Source: Haloarchaeobius salinus (lineage in GTDB: Archaea > Halobacteriota > Halobacteria > Halobacteriales > Natrialbaceae). From it: a stretch of DNA of 64,000 bases. The stretch is taken from contig NZ_JANHAU010000001.1 of NCBI RefSeq assembly GCF_024464185.1, positions 1,200,420-1,264,419 of the forward strand, given 5' to 3'. The notes under the pieces are model-generated. The model was not told where the DNA came from. It saw only the letters and a list, made by a program, of their open reading frames with translations, and did not search any database. This document shows positions 35,116 through 44,426 of this stretch, in pieces; within the stretch, counting starts at the first letter, position 1, and every line of letters begins with the position of its first letter. Position numbers and translations under genes: made by a program.

Positions 35116-35967
35116 TCAACCGTCGGTATCCGGCCGCGGGAGGGCGGTGAACGACCGTTCGACGATCTCGAACGGGTCGTAGACGGACTGGTGGCAGCCG
35201 CAGTAGCTCTTGTTCGCGGCACCGAACTTCGGCGCGTCGCTGCTGTCCTTGAACCCCGGGATACAGCAGAAGTGCGTGCACTTGTTCAGGAAGGCGATGA
35301 ACCCGTCGACCGTGGTCTCGGCGAGCCACTCGTCGTCCTCGGCGGCACGCTCGACGCGCGTGCTGCGGATGATCTGGATGGGGAGTGTCTCCTCGCTGTC
35401 GACCTCCTGCGAGCGCCAGGTGCAGTTCGCGGGCTTGCCGTAGCCGTCCTCGCCGATGTCGTTGCCCCACTCCGCGTAGTCGTCGAACTGGTCGACGTGG
35501 GCGCGCTCGCCGATGCTCGTCTGTTCGGTCTGCCAGTCGAGGCGGGTGTTCGCGCTGTAGCGCATGTAGTTGTCGTGCTCGCTCTCGGGCTGGACGTTCT
35601 GGAACGTCTGGCAGCCGCAGTACTGGAACCACTGCGTGGAGTAGGTCACACCGCCGAGTTCCATCTCGGCGACGGTGACAGTGGTGCCGTCCTCGAGCTC
35701 GCGCTCCTCTGCCTCGGGCCAGACGCCTTTGAGGTAGCCCTCGTCGTCGAGTTCGAGCGGAATCTGTGGGATGCCTCGGGGGGCGGGGCCGTCGGTGTTC
35801 TTCGCCGCGCGGTAGGTGACCGTCCCACCGCCGGTGCCGACGCCCGTCGTCGTGCCCTCGATGGCGGCACCGGCGGCGGTCGTGATGGCGGCCATCGCCG
35901 CACCGCCCGCGACACCTTTGACGAACCGTCGTCTGTCGCTCTCCGTCGGATACTTGTCGGAATCCAT
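35116..35967 (-). CDS. Tat-exported Rieske-type [2Fe-2S] protein
   Basis: 283 residues. N-terminal Tat signal SDRRRFVKGVAGGAAMAAI, then an extended middle region. The C-terminal Rieske motifs are NKCTHFCCIPGF (Cys-x-His box) and SYCGCHQSVYDP (Cys-xx-His box). Rieske proteins pass electrons from quinol to cytochromes or halocyanins on the outer membrane face. The second Cys of box 1 is doubled (CTHFCC). No cytochrome b gene adjoins it, so partners must be elsewhere. ATG 35967 is chosen because it places the Tat signal at the N-terminus. Confidence 0.88.
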   Translation of the reverse strand: MDSDKYPTESDRRRFVKGVAGGAAMAAITTAAGAAIEGTTTGVGTGGGTVTYRAAKNTDGPAPRGIPQIPLELDDEGYLKGVWPEAEERELEDGTTVTVAEMELGGVTYSTQWFQYCGCQTFQNVQPESEHDNYMRYSANTRLDWQTEQTSIGERAHVDQFDDYAEWGNDIGEDGYGKPANCTWRSQEVDSEETLPIQIIRSTRVERAAEDDEWLAETTVDGFIAFLNKCTHFCCIPGFKDSSDAPKFGAANKSYCGCHQSVYDPFEIVERSFTALPRPDTDG

Positions 35968-36115
35968 GGGGACCACCCGAGACGAGTCGGCACGGACAGA
36001 TATACCGGGTCGTGAGTTCCCGTCAGGTGTCAACTGGAGCAACTTTCTTGAGCGATGCCACCGCAACGTGCGCGCGAGCGCAATCCTGATACGGATGCTC
36101 ACGAAAGGCCACGAC

Positions 36116-36604
36116 ATGAACAACCGCTGGACGGATCAGGTCGTCGGTGAGCGGATGACGGTCGACAAGGAGTTCACCCAGGACGTGATGAACTCGGAGT
36201 TCACCAACCAGGAGTGGGACCTCATCATGAGCGCGGTCGAGTTCGAGATCGAGAACCCCGACTCCCCGGCGGATGCCCGCATCGTGGCGAACACGGAGAA
36301 GGTGGCGACCATCGTGCCCGAGCTCGACGACATCAATGCCCAGATGCAGGCGATGGGCGGCGCGCCGGGTGGCGGCTCCAGCGACCGCGGTTCGAGCGGT
36401 GGCGGTATCGTCGACTCCGTGAAGTCCGCGCTCGGGATGGGCGGCGGTGGCGGGGACGACGAGCCCGACCAGGAGCGCATCGACGCGGCGAGCGAGCTCG
36501 CGGGACGCTACGGCGAGGAGCTACAGGACCACCTCGAGTCGAAGGGGCGCTGGGAGGAGATCTGTGCGGTCGCGGCGCGGTCGCAGTCCGGGGACGGGTC
36601 CTAG
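36116..36604 (+). CDS. DUF5799-like haloarchaeal protein
   Basis: 162 residues: MNNRWTDQVVGERMTVDKEFTQDVMNSEFTNQEWDLIMSAVEFEIENPDSPADARIVANTEK is a helical domain conserved in haloarchaea, then a Gly-rich linker (about 85-120) and a C-terminal helix (LAGRYGEELQDHLESKGRWEEICAVAARS). Unknown function, probably cytoplasmic. ATG 36116 is preferred to one 21 nt upstream because it matches the family start. Its stop overlaps the convergent small gene. Confidence 0.78.
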   Translation: MNNRWTDQVVGERMTVDKEFTQDVMNSEFTNQEWDLIMSAVEFEIENPDSPADARIVANTEKVATIVPELDDINAQMQAMGGAPGGGSSDRGSSGGGIVDSVKSALGMGGGGGDDEPDQERIDAASELAGRYGEELQDHLESKGRWEEICAVAARSQSGDGS

Positions 36605-36747
36605 CCGTCGCCCGACCGGAACATCGTCAGCTCCTCCGCCTCGTAGATGTTCATCAGCTCCGTGACGAGCTCGTCGTAGCTCTCGTCGTCGACCCGGAGG
36701 CTGTCGAGTCGCTCTACGGTCTCCTCGCGGAGTTCAATCTCCGGCAT
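36601..36747 (-). CDS. Small RHH/antitoxin-like protein
   Basis: 48 residues: MPEIELREETVERLDSLRVDDESYDELVTELMNIYEAEELTMF. A short beta strand followed by two helices is the ribbon-helix-helix-like pattern of antitoxin-type small proteins common in haloarchaea. There is no toxin gene next to it. Its stop overlaps the DUF5799 stop by 3 nt and its ATG (36747) follows leuB's strand orientation. It lies 36 nt downstream of the leuB stop. Confidence 0.65.
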   Translation of the reverse strand: MPEIELREETVERLDSLRVDDESYDELVTELMNIYEAEELTMFRSGDG

Positions 36748-36783
36748 ACGTTACCATACGACGAGGTGACGGAAAACTCTATC

Positions 36784-37761
36784 TCAGAGCCGGGCCAGCA
36801 CGGCGTCGCCAACGTCCGCCGTGGTCGCGTCACCGCCGAGGTCCGGTGTCTTGGGGCCGTCCGCGAGCACGTCCTCGACGGCAGCGCGGACGCGGTCGGC
36901 CTCGTCGTCGTAGCCGAGGTGGGCGAGCAGCATCGCGGCCGAGAGCAGCGTCGCCGACGGGTTCGCGACGCCCTCGCCGGCGATGTCCGGCGCGCTCCCG
37001 TGGACCGGCTCGAACAGGCCGTTCTCGGGACCGACGTTCGCGGAGGGGAGCAGGCCGAGCCCGCCGACGAGGCCGGCGGCGAGGTCCGAGAGCACGTCGC
37101 CCGCGAGGTTCGGGCAGACGACCACGTCGAACTGTTCGGGGTCGAGGCAGACGTGGGTCGCGAACGCGTCCATCAGCACCTCCTCGGTGTCGACGCCGTG
37201 CTCGTCGGCGACCGAGACGACGGCGTCGCGGAACCGGCCGTCCGTCTCGCGCATCACGTTCGCCTTGTGCGCGACGTGGAAGCCCTCGATACCGCGCTCG
37301 TCGACGTAGTCGCAGGCGAACTCGGCGAGTCGTTCGGAGGCCGAGGTCGTGACGACGCGCGTGAGCGTCGAGAGGTCGTCGGAGAGCCGGTCCTCGTGGC
37401 CTGAATAGACGCCCTCGGTGTTCTCGCGCAGGAAGACGAGGTCGGTCTCGGGCCGGAGCGCGTCGACGCCCGGGTAGGCGCGTGCCGGCCGGACGTTCAC
37501 GAACGAGTCGACGGCCTCGCGGAGCGGGAGCACCACGTCGGCGGCGGTCTCGCCGGCCGCCCCGAAGATGGTCGCGTCGGCGTCGGCGACGAGGTCGTAC
37601 GTCTCCTCTGGGAGTGCGGTGCCGGTCTCGGCCTTCGTCGCGTCGCCCGCGTCGCCGTGGACGAACTCGAACTCGCCGACCGCGTCGAGCACGTCGACGG
37701 CGACCGGGACGACCTCCTGGCCGATGCCGTCGCCGGGAATGACGGCGATCTGGTCTGTCAT
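36784..37761 (-). CDS. leuB: 3-isopropylmalate dehydrogenase
   Basis: 325 residues. NAD-dependent beta-decarboxylating dehydrogenase: [57 protein letters not shown], metal-binding Asp region [25 protein letters not shown], and [21 protein letters not shown]. Isocitrate dehydrogenase relatives are similar, but the neighbouring leuA/leuCD supports leuB. Closest TATA is TTAAATAG ~90 nt upstream, implying a ~65-nt leader. It is not contiguous with the ilv-leu operon; convergent and other genes intervene. Confidence 0.88.
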   Translation of the reverse strand: MTDQIAVIPGDGIGQEVVPVAVDVLDAVGEFEFVHGDAGDATKAETGTALPEETYDLVADADATIFGAAGETAADVVLPLREAVDSFVNVRPARAYPGVDALRPETDLVFLRENTEGVYSGHEDRLSDDLSTLTRVVTTSASERLAEFACDYVDERGIEGFHVAHKANVMRETDGRFRDAVVSVADEHGVDTEEVLMDAFATHVCLDPEQFDVVVCPNLAGDVLSDLAAGLVGGLGLLPSANVGPENGLFEPVHGSAPDIAGEGVANPSATLLSAAMLLAHLGYDDEADRVRAAVEDVLADGPKTPDLGGDATTADVGDAVLARL

Positions 37762-38062
37762 GCGGGTAGGGACTCGTCGTGTCCAAATCAGGATTCCGGA
37801 AGGGGCCACATACGCCAGGGGCCACAGCCAACCGCCCCACCCCAAGCTATTTAACCCTACGCGAGAAATAATTACATGCAATAGCTGTGCGAATAGAAAT
37901 CGGCAGTTTCTTGTATCAGTCTCCAGTACCAACTGTTCCCGGCAGCGCGCCGGCACCGACGACAGGCCACACATCCCGCTGACGACGGTGTACCGCCCGA
38001 TACCGAGCGACAGCCACGGCGTTCGCCGAACGAGCAACGCGACGCCACCGCCTACATCCCAC
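37762..38062. other. 301-bp intergenic region between leuB and the Nudix-like gene
   Basis: Divergent promoter region. CTATTTAACCC (about 37846-37856) reads as a TATA-like box on both strands. AATAATTACATG follows. The octamer GGGGCCAC occurs twice (about 37803 and 37815) in the presumed leuB leader. I see no ORF with haloarchaeal bias and no leader peptide rich in Leu. The plus-strand mRNA would have a long (~190 nt) leader if it uses this box. Confidence 0.5.
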
Positions 38063-38590
38063 ATGCACGACACGACCCAGAACACGGTAGACGTTCCGAG
38101 CGACCCGACACGACTCGCCGACCGCGACGACATCGAGGAGATCACCGACACGTTCCCCCACGGCGACGATGACCACTGCGAGGCCGACTACGCCGGCCGA
38201 GCCATCGTCGGCGTCACGAACGACGCTGGCGACCTGCTGCTCGTCGTCGACGACGAAGCCGGCCGTGCAGTCCTCCCGAGCCCGAAGGTCGAGTACGAGG
38301 GCGACTGGACGGCCACCGCCCGCGAGGAGATAGTCGAGGTGGCCGGCTTCGACGTCCGTATCACCGGCGTCGAGCGTGTCCGCCACGCCGAACACGTACT
38401 CCAGGACGACGACGAGGTCTTCGACGAGACGACCCACCTCGTGCTCGCCGCCGAACCCGTCGCCGACGAGCCCGAGCTCCCCGACCTCGAAGCCGAGGAC
38501 TGGTCACTGGAGTGGCACGACAGCTACCCGTCGGACCTGTTCGAGGACGGGAGACCGGAAGCCGAGGACGCCCGGCTGTTCGTCGACTGA
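38063..38590 (+). CDS. Nudix-like protein with degenerate Nudix box
   Basis: 175 residues. The central fold [61 protein letters not shown] follows the Nudix domain pattern, but the catalytic box (GxxxxxExxxxxxxREUxEExGU) is poor: the first Gly is missing and only part of REExxE-xxG remains, so hydrolase activity is uncertain. Acidic C-terminus. ATG 38063 chosen by family-like start; translation signals are not informative. Confidence 0.72.
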   Translation: MHDTTQNTVDVPSDPTRLADRDDIEEITDTFPHGDDDHCEADYAGRAIVGVTNDAGDLLLVVDDEAGRAVLPSPKVEYEGDWTATAREEIVEVAGFDVRITGVERVRHAEHVLQDDDEVFDETTHLVLAAEPVADEPELPDLEAEDWSLEWHDSYPSDLFEDGRPEAEDARLFVD

Positions 38591-38663
38591 CCGCGCCGGC
38601 CCTTCACCGTTCACCGAGCTGCAGCCAGCACCGCCGACGACCGACCCACCACCAGCCACAGCC

Positions 38664-39911
38664 ATGTCAGAACTCTCACCACAGGACCCGAGCACAGCCG
38701 ACGACCAGCGAGACACCGACACCGACGGTGCGCTCGCCATCCACGCCCCGCCGGAGAGCGCGAACGACGAGGCGATTCCGGTCGAGGTGACCGGCCTCGC
38801 GCCCGACGAGTCGGTCGACTTCACGGCCGAACTTCGCGCTCACGACGGCGTCACCTGGCGCTCCGAGGCGACGTTCACCGCCGACGAGGACGGCACCGTC
38901 GCCCTCGCCGCACACGCCCCCGACGACGGGAGCTACGACGGCGTCGAACCGATGGGCTGGTACTGGTCCATGACCGCCACCGACGACGAGACGCGCTTCC
39001 CGGCCATCAGCGACGAGCCGACCATCGAGGTCGACCTGCGAGCGACCGCGGGCGACCGACGCGCGACCCGGACCATCACCCGCCGCGTCTCCGACGAGGG
39101 CGTGACGGGCCGACCTGTCGATCACGACGAGTTCGTCGGCACGCTGTTCGAACCCGCCGGCGAGGGACCCCACCCGGGCGTCCTCGAGCTGCACGGCTCC
39201 GCCGGTCGGCTCTCGAACTCGACCGCGAAGGCGCTCGCGAACGAGGGGTACGCCGCGCTCGCCATCGACTACTTCGGCGAGGGCGAACCCATCCCCGACG
39301 ACCATCGGCGGGTCCCCCTCTCCTACTTCGACACCGCGGTCGACTGGCTGCACGCCCAGCCCGGCGTCTGCGAGGGTCCGGTCGGGCTCGTCGGTGCCTC
39401 CCGTGGCGCCGAACTCGCCCTCCTGCTCGGCGCGCGCCGGGACTGGGTCGGCGCGGTCGTCTCCTACGCCGGCAGCGCCATCATGTGGGACACGCCCTCG
39501 GGGGAGCCCGCGTGGACCGACGACGGCGAGCCAGTCCCCCACGTCGTCGCCGACCCGACCCCCGGCGCGTCCGTCGAGAACGGGCTCACCGACGAGCAGG
39601 TCGAACGCGCGACCCCGCGCGTCGAGGAGACGCACGGGCCGGTCCTGCTCCTCTCCGGTGGCGACGACGAGGTGTGGCAGTCGCGGTACCTGTCGGACCT
39701 CGCGATGGCGCGGCTGGAACGGGCCGACTTCCCGCACCGCTTCGCGCACCACACCTACGACGGCGTCGGCCACTTCATCGGTCGACCGTACGTCCCGATG
39801 GCCGGCGTCGGCCCCGCCGACCGTGTGCAGGCGACCGCCCACGCGGCCGCGGACTCCTGGCCGCGCGTGAAGGCGTTCCTCGCGGACGGACTTCGGGGGG
39901 CAGACGAGTGA
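38664..39911 (+). CDS. Acyl-CoA thioesterase / BAAT-type alpha/beta hydrolase
   Basis: 415 residues. The N-terminal beta-sandwich (about 20-150, IPVEVTGLAPDESVDFTAELRAHDGVTWRSEATFTADEDG) matches the Bile_Hydr_Trans domain. The C-terminal alpha/beta hydrolase has LELHGSAGRLSNSTAKALANEGYAALAIDYFGEGE, nucleophile motif GLVGASRGAELAL (Ser), LLSGGDDEVWQS (Asp) and YDGVGHFIG (His). Relatives hydrolyse or transfer acyl groups from acyl-CoA; the substrate is unknown. Its stop overlaps the RidA-like start (GTGA). Confidence 0.83.
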   Translation: MSELSPQDPSTADDQRDTDTDGALAIHAPPESANDEAIPVEVTGLAPDESVDFTAELRAHDGVTWRSEATFTADEDGTVALAAHAPDDGSYDGVEPMGWYWSMTATDDETRFPAISDEPTIEVDLRATAGDRRATRTITRRVSDEGVTGRPVDHDEFVGTLFEPAGEGPHPGVLELHGSAGRLSNSTAKALANEGYAALAIDYFGEGEPIPDDHRRVPLSYFDTAVDWLHAQPGVCEGPVGLVGASRGAELALLLGARRDWVGAVVSYAGSAIMWDTPSGEPAWTDDGEPVPHVVADPTPGASVENGLTDEQVERATPRVEETHGPVLLLSGGDDEVWQSRYLSDLAMARLERADFPHRFAHHTYDGVGHFIGRPYVPMAGVGPADRVQATAHAAADSWPRVKAFLADGLRGADE

Positions 39912-40345
39912 AGAAGACGGTCATCGCCCCCGGTCAGGGTGTGGTCGAGTCGGACGAACTGGACGAACCGCAGACCTCGCTCGCGGTCGCGACCCACCGC
40001 AGCGACTGCGTCCACGTCGAGTGCAACGGCCTCGTCTACCCCGAGGGCGACGTGCGCGAGCAGACCCGCGAGCTGTTCGGGCTTGTCGCGAAGATGGTGG
40101 GCGAGTTCGACGGGACGCCGAACGACCTCGTCATGCTCCGATGGTACGTCGAATCGGGTGAGTACACGCCCACGACCCGGGGGGCGGTCCAGGAGGTGCA
40201 GGCCGAGTTCGTCGACCGACCGCACTACCCGGCCGGCTGTGTCGTCACGACGCCCGAGATTCCCGTCGATGGCGCGCTGCTCGAACTCGACGCGACGGCG
40301 ACGATCCCGGCCGACGGCTGGACCGTCGAGACGATAGAAGAGTGA
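39908..40345 (+). CDS. RidA-family-like protein
   Basis: 145 residues starting at GTG 39908, which overlaps the preceding stop, so the two are coupled. SLAVATHRSDCVHVECNGLVYPEGDVREQTRELFGLVAKMVGEFDGTPNDLVMLRWYV and AEFVDRPHYPAGCVVTTPEIPVDGALLELDATATIP match the YjgF/RidA trimer fold. The key catalytic Arg usual in imine deaminases (R-PARS/T) is not obvious, so reactive-intermediate deaminase activity is unproven. Convergent with leuD, 6 nt between stops. Confidence 0.75.
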   Translation: MKKTVIAPGQGVVESDELDEPQTSLAVATHRSDCVHVECNGLVYPEGDVREQTRELFGLVAKMVGEFDGTPNDLVMLRWYVESGEYTPTTRGAVQEVQAEFVDRPHYPAGCVVTTPEIPVDGALLELDATATIPADGWTVETIEE

Positions 40346-40351
40346 CCGGAA

Positions 40352-40972
40352 TCAGGCGGTGTCGACGTACGGCAGGCTCGCGGCGGTCTCCGCGACCGCG
40401 CCCGCGTTCGCCTTCATCAGCGCCGTGGTGTCCCAGACGCCCTCGACGAGCGCCTTGCGCTGGGCGTCGTCGACGGTCACGTCGACGGTGGTCTCGCCGT
40501 AGGTGACCGTCTCCGCGGCCACGTCCACGTCGATGTCGCCGTCCGGGTTGTCGTCCACCCACTCCTGGAGTGCTTCGACCGTCTCGGCGTCGGCCGTGAC
40601 CGTCGGCACGCCGAGCGCGAGGCAGTTGCCCGCGAAGATCTCGGCGAACGACTCGCCGATGATCGCGTCGATGCCCCAGCGCACGAGCGCCTGCGGGGCG
40701 TGCTCGCGCGAGGAGCCACAGCCGAAGTTCGCGTTGACGACCATCACGGAGGCGTCGCGGAAGCGGTCCTCGTTCATCGGGTGGTCCTTCTCCTCGTCGT
40801 CCTCCGTGAACCGCTGGTCGAAGAACGAGAACTGCCCGAGGCCGTCGAACGTGACGACCTTCATGAACCGCGCCGGGATGATCTGGTCGGTGTCGATGTC
40901 GTTCCCGCGCACCGGGATGCCGCTACCCGAGACGTGTTCGACGGTCTCGGCGGGGCCGTCGGAATCAGTCAT
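40352..40972 (-). CDS. leuD: 3-isopropylmalate dehydratase small subunit
   Basis: 206 residues. Motifs [16 protein letters not shown] and [42 protein letters not shown] are those of LeuD, the swivel domain that with LeuC isomerises 2- to 3-isopropylmalate. The start overlaps the leuC stop by 8 nt, so the subunits are translationally coupled. Last gene of the ilvB-leuD operon. Confidence 0.95.
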   Translation of the reverse strand: MTDSDGPAETVEHVSGSGIPVRGNDIDTDQIIPARFMKVVTFDGLGQFSFFDQRFTEDDEEKDHPMNEDRFRDASVMVVNANFGCGSSREHAPQALVRWGIDAIIGESFAEIFAGNCLALGVPTVTADAETVEALQEWVDDNPDGDIDVDVAAETVTYGETTVDVTVDDAQRKALVEGVWDTTALMKANAGAVAETAASLPYVDTA

Positions 40973-42395
40973 CGACGACCACCTCCGCGGTCTCGAGGTC
41001 GCGAACGTCGGTCACTTCGCCCTCGATGGCCGCGGCGGCGACCATCCGGGGGTTCATCAGGACGGTGCGCCCGTCCTTGCTCCCCTGTCGGCCGACGAAG
41101 TTCCGGTTGGAGGAGGAGGCACAGGCCTCGTCGCCCTCCAGCTGGTCCTCGTTCATGCCGAGGCACATCGAGCAGCCGGCGTTGCGCCAGTCGAAGCCGG
41201 CGGCCTCGAAGGTCTCGCGCAGGCCCTCCTCCTCGGCGGCCCGCGCGACGCGCTGGCTGCCCGGGACGACCATCGCGCGGACGTCCGGGTGGACCTCGCG
41301 CCCCTCGACGATTCGGGCCGCACGGCGCAGGTCGGGCAGCCGGGCGTTCGTACAGGAGCCGAGGAACGCCACGTCGATGGGGTAGCCGGCCATCGTGTCG
41401 CCCGGTTCGACGCGCATGTGCTCCTGTGCGCGCCGGGCGGTATCCTGCTTGTCGGCGGGCAGGTCCTCGGGGGCCGGGATGGGCTGGGTGACGCCGACGC
41501 CCTGTCCCGGGGTCGTGCCCCAGGTGACCACCGGCTCCAGCTCGCTCCCGTCGATGGTGACCACGTCGTCGTACTCGGCGTCGTCGTCGCTCGCGACGGA
41601 CTCCCAGTACGGCTTCAGTTCGTCGAACGTCTCGGGGTTGTTCCGGAAGTACTCGGTTCCCTCGAGCCAGTCGAAGGTGGTCTCGTCGGGGCTGACGTAG
41701 CCCGCGCGGGCACCGCCCTCGATGCTCATGTTGCAGATGGACATCCGGCCCTCCATGTCGAGGCTCTCGATGGCCTCGCCGGCGTACTCGTAGACGTAGC
41801 CGACGCCGCCGTCGGTGCCGAGCCGGCGGATGATCTCGAGGATGACGTCCTTCGCGCCGACGCCGTCGGGCAGCTCGCCCGTGACCTCGATCTTCCGGAC
41901 GTCCTTCTTCTCCATGGCGACGGTGCCCGTCGCGAGCACGTCCCGTATCTGGCTCGTGCCGATACCGAACGCGAGCGCGCCGAACGCGCCGTGGGTCGAG
42001 GTGTGGCTGTCGCCACAGACGATTGTCTTGCCGGGCTGGGTGAGCCCCTGCTCCGGCCCGATGACGTGGACGATGCCCTGGTTGCCCGAGTTCGGGTCGG
42101 AGAACTCGATGCCGGCCTCGCGGACGTTCTCCTCCAGCTCGCTCATCATCCGCTCGGCCGCGTCGTCGGCGTAGGGCCGGGACTGGTCGGCCGTCGGGAC
42201 GATGTGGTCGACGGTGGCGTGGGTCAGCTCGGGGTACGCGACCTCCATGTCGCGCTCGCGGAGCATGCCGAACGCCTGCGGGCTCGTCACCTCGTGGATG
42301 AGGTGCAGCCCGACGAACAGCTGCGTCTGGCCGGTCGGGAGCTCCGTGACCGTATGCTGGTCCCAGACCTTGTCGTAGAGCGTGCCCTCGGACAT
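40965..42395 (-). CDS. leuC: 3-isopropylmalate dehydratase large subunit
   Basis: 476 residues, aconitase-type Fe-S enzyme. Motifs: [27 protein letters not shown] entry ([13 protein letters not shown]), [24 protein letters not shown] (first cluster Cys), [13 protein letters not shown] and [14 protein letters not shown] (the other two cluster cysteines), and [18 protein letters not shown]. The start ATG overlaps the preceding small gene's stop (TGATG). It forms the dehydratase with LeuD, which follows immediately. Confidence 0.96.
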   Translation of the reverse strand: MSEGTLYDKVWDQHTVTELPTGQTQLFVGLHLIHEVTSPQAFGMLRERDMEVAYPELTHATVDHIVPTADQSRPYADDAAERMMSELEENVREAGIEFSDPNSGNQGIVHVIGPEQGLTQPGKTIVCGDSHTSTHGAFGALAFGIGTSQIRDVLATGTVAMEKKDVRKIEVTGELPDGVGAKDVILEIIRRLGTDGGVGYVYEYAGEAIESLDMEGRMSICNMSIEGGARAGYVSPDETTFDWLEGTEYFRNNPETFDELKPYWESVASDDDAEYDDVVTIDGSELEPVVTWGTTPGQGVGVTQPIPAPEDLPADKQDTARRAQEHMRVEPGDTMAGYPIDVAFLGSCTNARLPDLRRAARIVEGREVHPDVRAMVVPGSQRVARAAEEEGLRETFEAAGFDWRNAGCSMCLGMNEDQLEGDEACASSSNRNFVGRQGSKDGRTVLMNPRMVAAAAIEGEVTDVRDLETAEVVVDD

Positions 42396-42748
42396 CAGTC
42401 CTCGTCCCGTTCGCTGTGCTCGCCCCCGCGCTCGAACACGCGGTTGGCGGCGGCGTCTTCCGTCGTCCGATGGCGTACGTCGGCCATGACGTCCCGGTCG
42501 TCGTCGGACTCGTCCTCGTCGGTGGCCTCGTTCGACTCGGGCTGGTCGTCCTCCTCGGGCTCGGCGTCGAACGGCTCGGCACGTTGCTCGTCCTCGCGCG
42601 CCGGGTCGCGGCCGCCGTCGGCGACGATGGTGACGCCGTGTTCGAACACCTGGCCCATGCTCTCGCCGGTGTGCGGGTTGGTGTGGCTCACGTTCGCCAT
42701 CGTGCTGTTCTTGCTGCGGTTCGGTCGGCCGGTGGTGGGTGGGGTCAT
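42395..42748 (-). CDS. Small acidic protein between ilvC and leuC
   Basis: 117 residues, or 101 if the second ATG (42700, [16 protein letters not shown]) is used. Pattern: [25 protein letters not shown], a long Glu/Asp linker, and a basic C-terminal helix [24 protein letters not shown]. Starts 2 nt after the ilvC stop and its stop overlaps leuC's start, so it is clearly part of the operon. No enzymatic motif; perhaps a regulatory or scaffold partner of the pathway enzymes. Confidence 0.7.
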   Translation of the reverse strand: MTPPTTGRPNRSKNSTMANVSHTNPHTGESMGQVFEHGVTIVADGGRDPAREDEQRAEPFDAEPEEDDQPESNEATDEDESDDDRDVMADVRHRTTEDAAANRVFERGGEHSERDED

Positions 42749-42750
42749 GG

Positions 42751-43809
42751 TCAGTCGTCCGCCTGTGGCGGGGTCGCGTCCTCCTGTTCCTCGGTCGGTG
42801 CGTCGTCGGCCCACGCGAAGAGGCCACGGAGCTCCTCGCCGACGTCCTCGATGTCGTGGGCCTTCTCGGCCTTCCGGAGCTGGTCGTAGCTCGGGCGGCC
42901 GGCCTGGTTCTCGGTGATCCACTCGCGGGCGAAGGTGCCGTCCTGCACGGCTTCGAGTACCTCCTCCATGTTCTCGCGGGCGTGCTCGTCGACGATGACG
43001 TCGCCACGGGTGAGTCCACCGTACTCGGCGGTGTCGGAGACGGAGTCCCACATCTCGCCGAGCCCACCCTCGTACATGAGGTCGACGATGAGCTTCATCT
43101 CGTTCATGCACTCGAAGTACGCCATCTCGGGGCTGTAGCCCGCGTCGACGAGCGTCTCGTAGCCCTGCTTGATGAGCGAGGTGACGCCGCCACAGAGGAC
43201 GGCCTGCTCGCCGAACAGGTCGGTCTCGGTCTCCTCGCGGAACGTCGTCTCGACGACGCCCGCGCGGGTGCAGCCGATGGCCTGTGCGTAGGCGAGCGCC
43301 TCCTGTGTCGCCTCGCCCGTCGCGTTCTGGTACACCGCGAGCAGGCCGGGGGTGCCCTCGCCGCGCTCGTAGTTGCGCCGGACGATGTGGCCGGGCGACT
43401 TCGGCGCGATCATCGTCACGTCGACGCCCTCGGCGGGCCGGATCTGGTTGTAGTGAACGTTGAAGCCGTGTGCGAACTGGAGCGTGTCGCCCGACTCGAG
43501 GACGGGCTCGATCTCCTCGTAGACGGCGGGCTGGACGGTGTCGGGGACGAGCACGGATACGATGTCGGCGGCCTCGGCCGCGTCGCGTGGCGTCTCGACC
43601 TGCAGGCCGTCGGCCTCGGCGGCGGCGCGGGAACTGGAGTCCTCGCGCAGGCCGACGACCACGTCGACCCCGCTGTCGGCGAGGTTCTGTGCGTGGGCGT
43701 GGCCCTGGCTGCCGTAACCGAGTACGGCGACGGTCTTCCCGTCGATGTAGCTCGCGTCGGCGTCGTCGTCGGTGTACACTGTCGTCGTCGTGGAGTCGTC
43801 TGTCGTCAT
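42751..43809 (-). CDS. ilvC: Ketol-acid reductoisomerase
   Basis: 352 residues, class I. NADPH-dependent isomerisation/reduction of acetolactate and acetohydroxybutyrate. Rossmann motif [17 protein letters not shown], phosphate-binding loop around [61 protein letters not shown], and the C-terminal knot with [12 protein letters not shown] and [22 protein letters not shown]. Start overlaps the ilvN stop (ATGA). Confidence 0.97.
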   Translation of the reverse strand: MTTDDSTTTTVYTDDDADASYIDGKTVAVLGYGSQGHAHAQNLADSGVDVVVGLREDSSSRAAAEADGLQVETPRDAAEAADIVSVLVPDTVQPAVYEEIEPVLESGDTLQFAHGFNVHYNQIRPAEGVDVTMIAPKSPGHIVRRNYERGEGTPGLLAVYQNATGEATQEALAYAQAIGCTRAGVVETTFREETETDLFGEQAVLCGGVTSLIKQGYETLVDAGYSPEMAYFECMNEMKLIVDLMYEGGLGEMWDSVSDTAEYGGLTRGDVIVDEHARENMEEVLEAVQDGTFAREWITENQAGRPSYDQLRKAEKAHDIEDVGEELRGLFAWADDAPTEEQEDATPPQADD

Positions 43810-44426
43810 TGGTTGGTGGATCGCGGGGTTGTGTCGTCGGTTGTCGATTCGGTGCCGCGCGCGAGCGCGGCCGTGCCGGTCCGGGTGACCTCGCGGACGC
43901 CGAAGCGCTCGAACGTCTCGACGGCCGCGCGGATCTTCTGGCGGCTCCCGGTTATCTCGACGGTGACCGTCTCCGGGCACGCGTCGACGGTCTTCGCGTC
44001 GTACATCTCCGCGACGGCGGAGACCTGGTCGGGGTGTTCGGCCTCGACCTTCACGAGCGCCAGCTCGCGGTTGATGGCGTCACCGGGCAGCTCCTTCACC
44101 GAGATGACCGGGATCTGCTTCCTGAGCTGCTTCTCGATCTGGTCGATGCCGGGGTCGGACTCCTCGGTCACGACCGTGATGCGGGCGCGGGAGTCGTCCT
44201 CTGTCGGCCCGACGGTCAGGCTCTCGATGTTGAACTGCCGCCGGCTGAACAGCCCGGAGACCTTCGAGAGGACGCCGGGCTCGTGTTCGACGAGCACCGA
44301 GATGACCGCGCGGCGCGTCGCCGGCTCGGCCTCGACCTCGGGGTCGATGCGGATGCCCTGTGCGTTCCGTCGTCCCTCGGGGGTGGGCCGCTCGTCGGGA
44401 GCGGGCCCCGTCAGTCCGGAGCTCAC
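43806..44426 (-). CDS. ilvN: Acetolactate synthase small (regulatory) subunit
   Basis: 206 residues. ACT domain [47 protein letters not shown] followed by the C-terminal ALS_ss region ([40 protein letters not shown]). It normally confers valine feedback on IlvB. The GTG at 44426 overlaps the ilvB stop, and its stop overlaps ilvC's start, so it is tightly coupled. The N-terminal ~38 residues are a haloarchaeal extension. Confidence 0.93.
   Translation of the reverse strand: MSSGLTGPAPDERPTPEGRRNAQGIRIDPEVEAEPATRRAVISVLVEHEPGVLSKVSGLFSRRQFNIESLTVGPTEDDSRARITVVTEESDPGIDQIEKQLRKQIPVISVKELPGDAINRELALVKVEAEHPDQVSAVAEMYDAKTVDACPETVTVEITGSRQKIRAAVETFERFGVREVTRTGTAALARGTESTTDDTTPRSTNQ

Noticed and set aside
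37762..37850. A leader peptide for leuB analogous to the ilv one
   Set aside because: The ~65-nt leader has only a very short frame without Leu enrichment and no stable stem.
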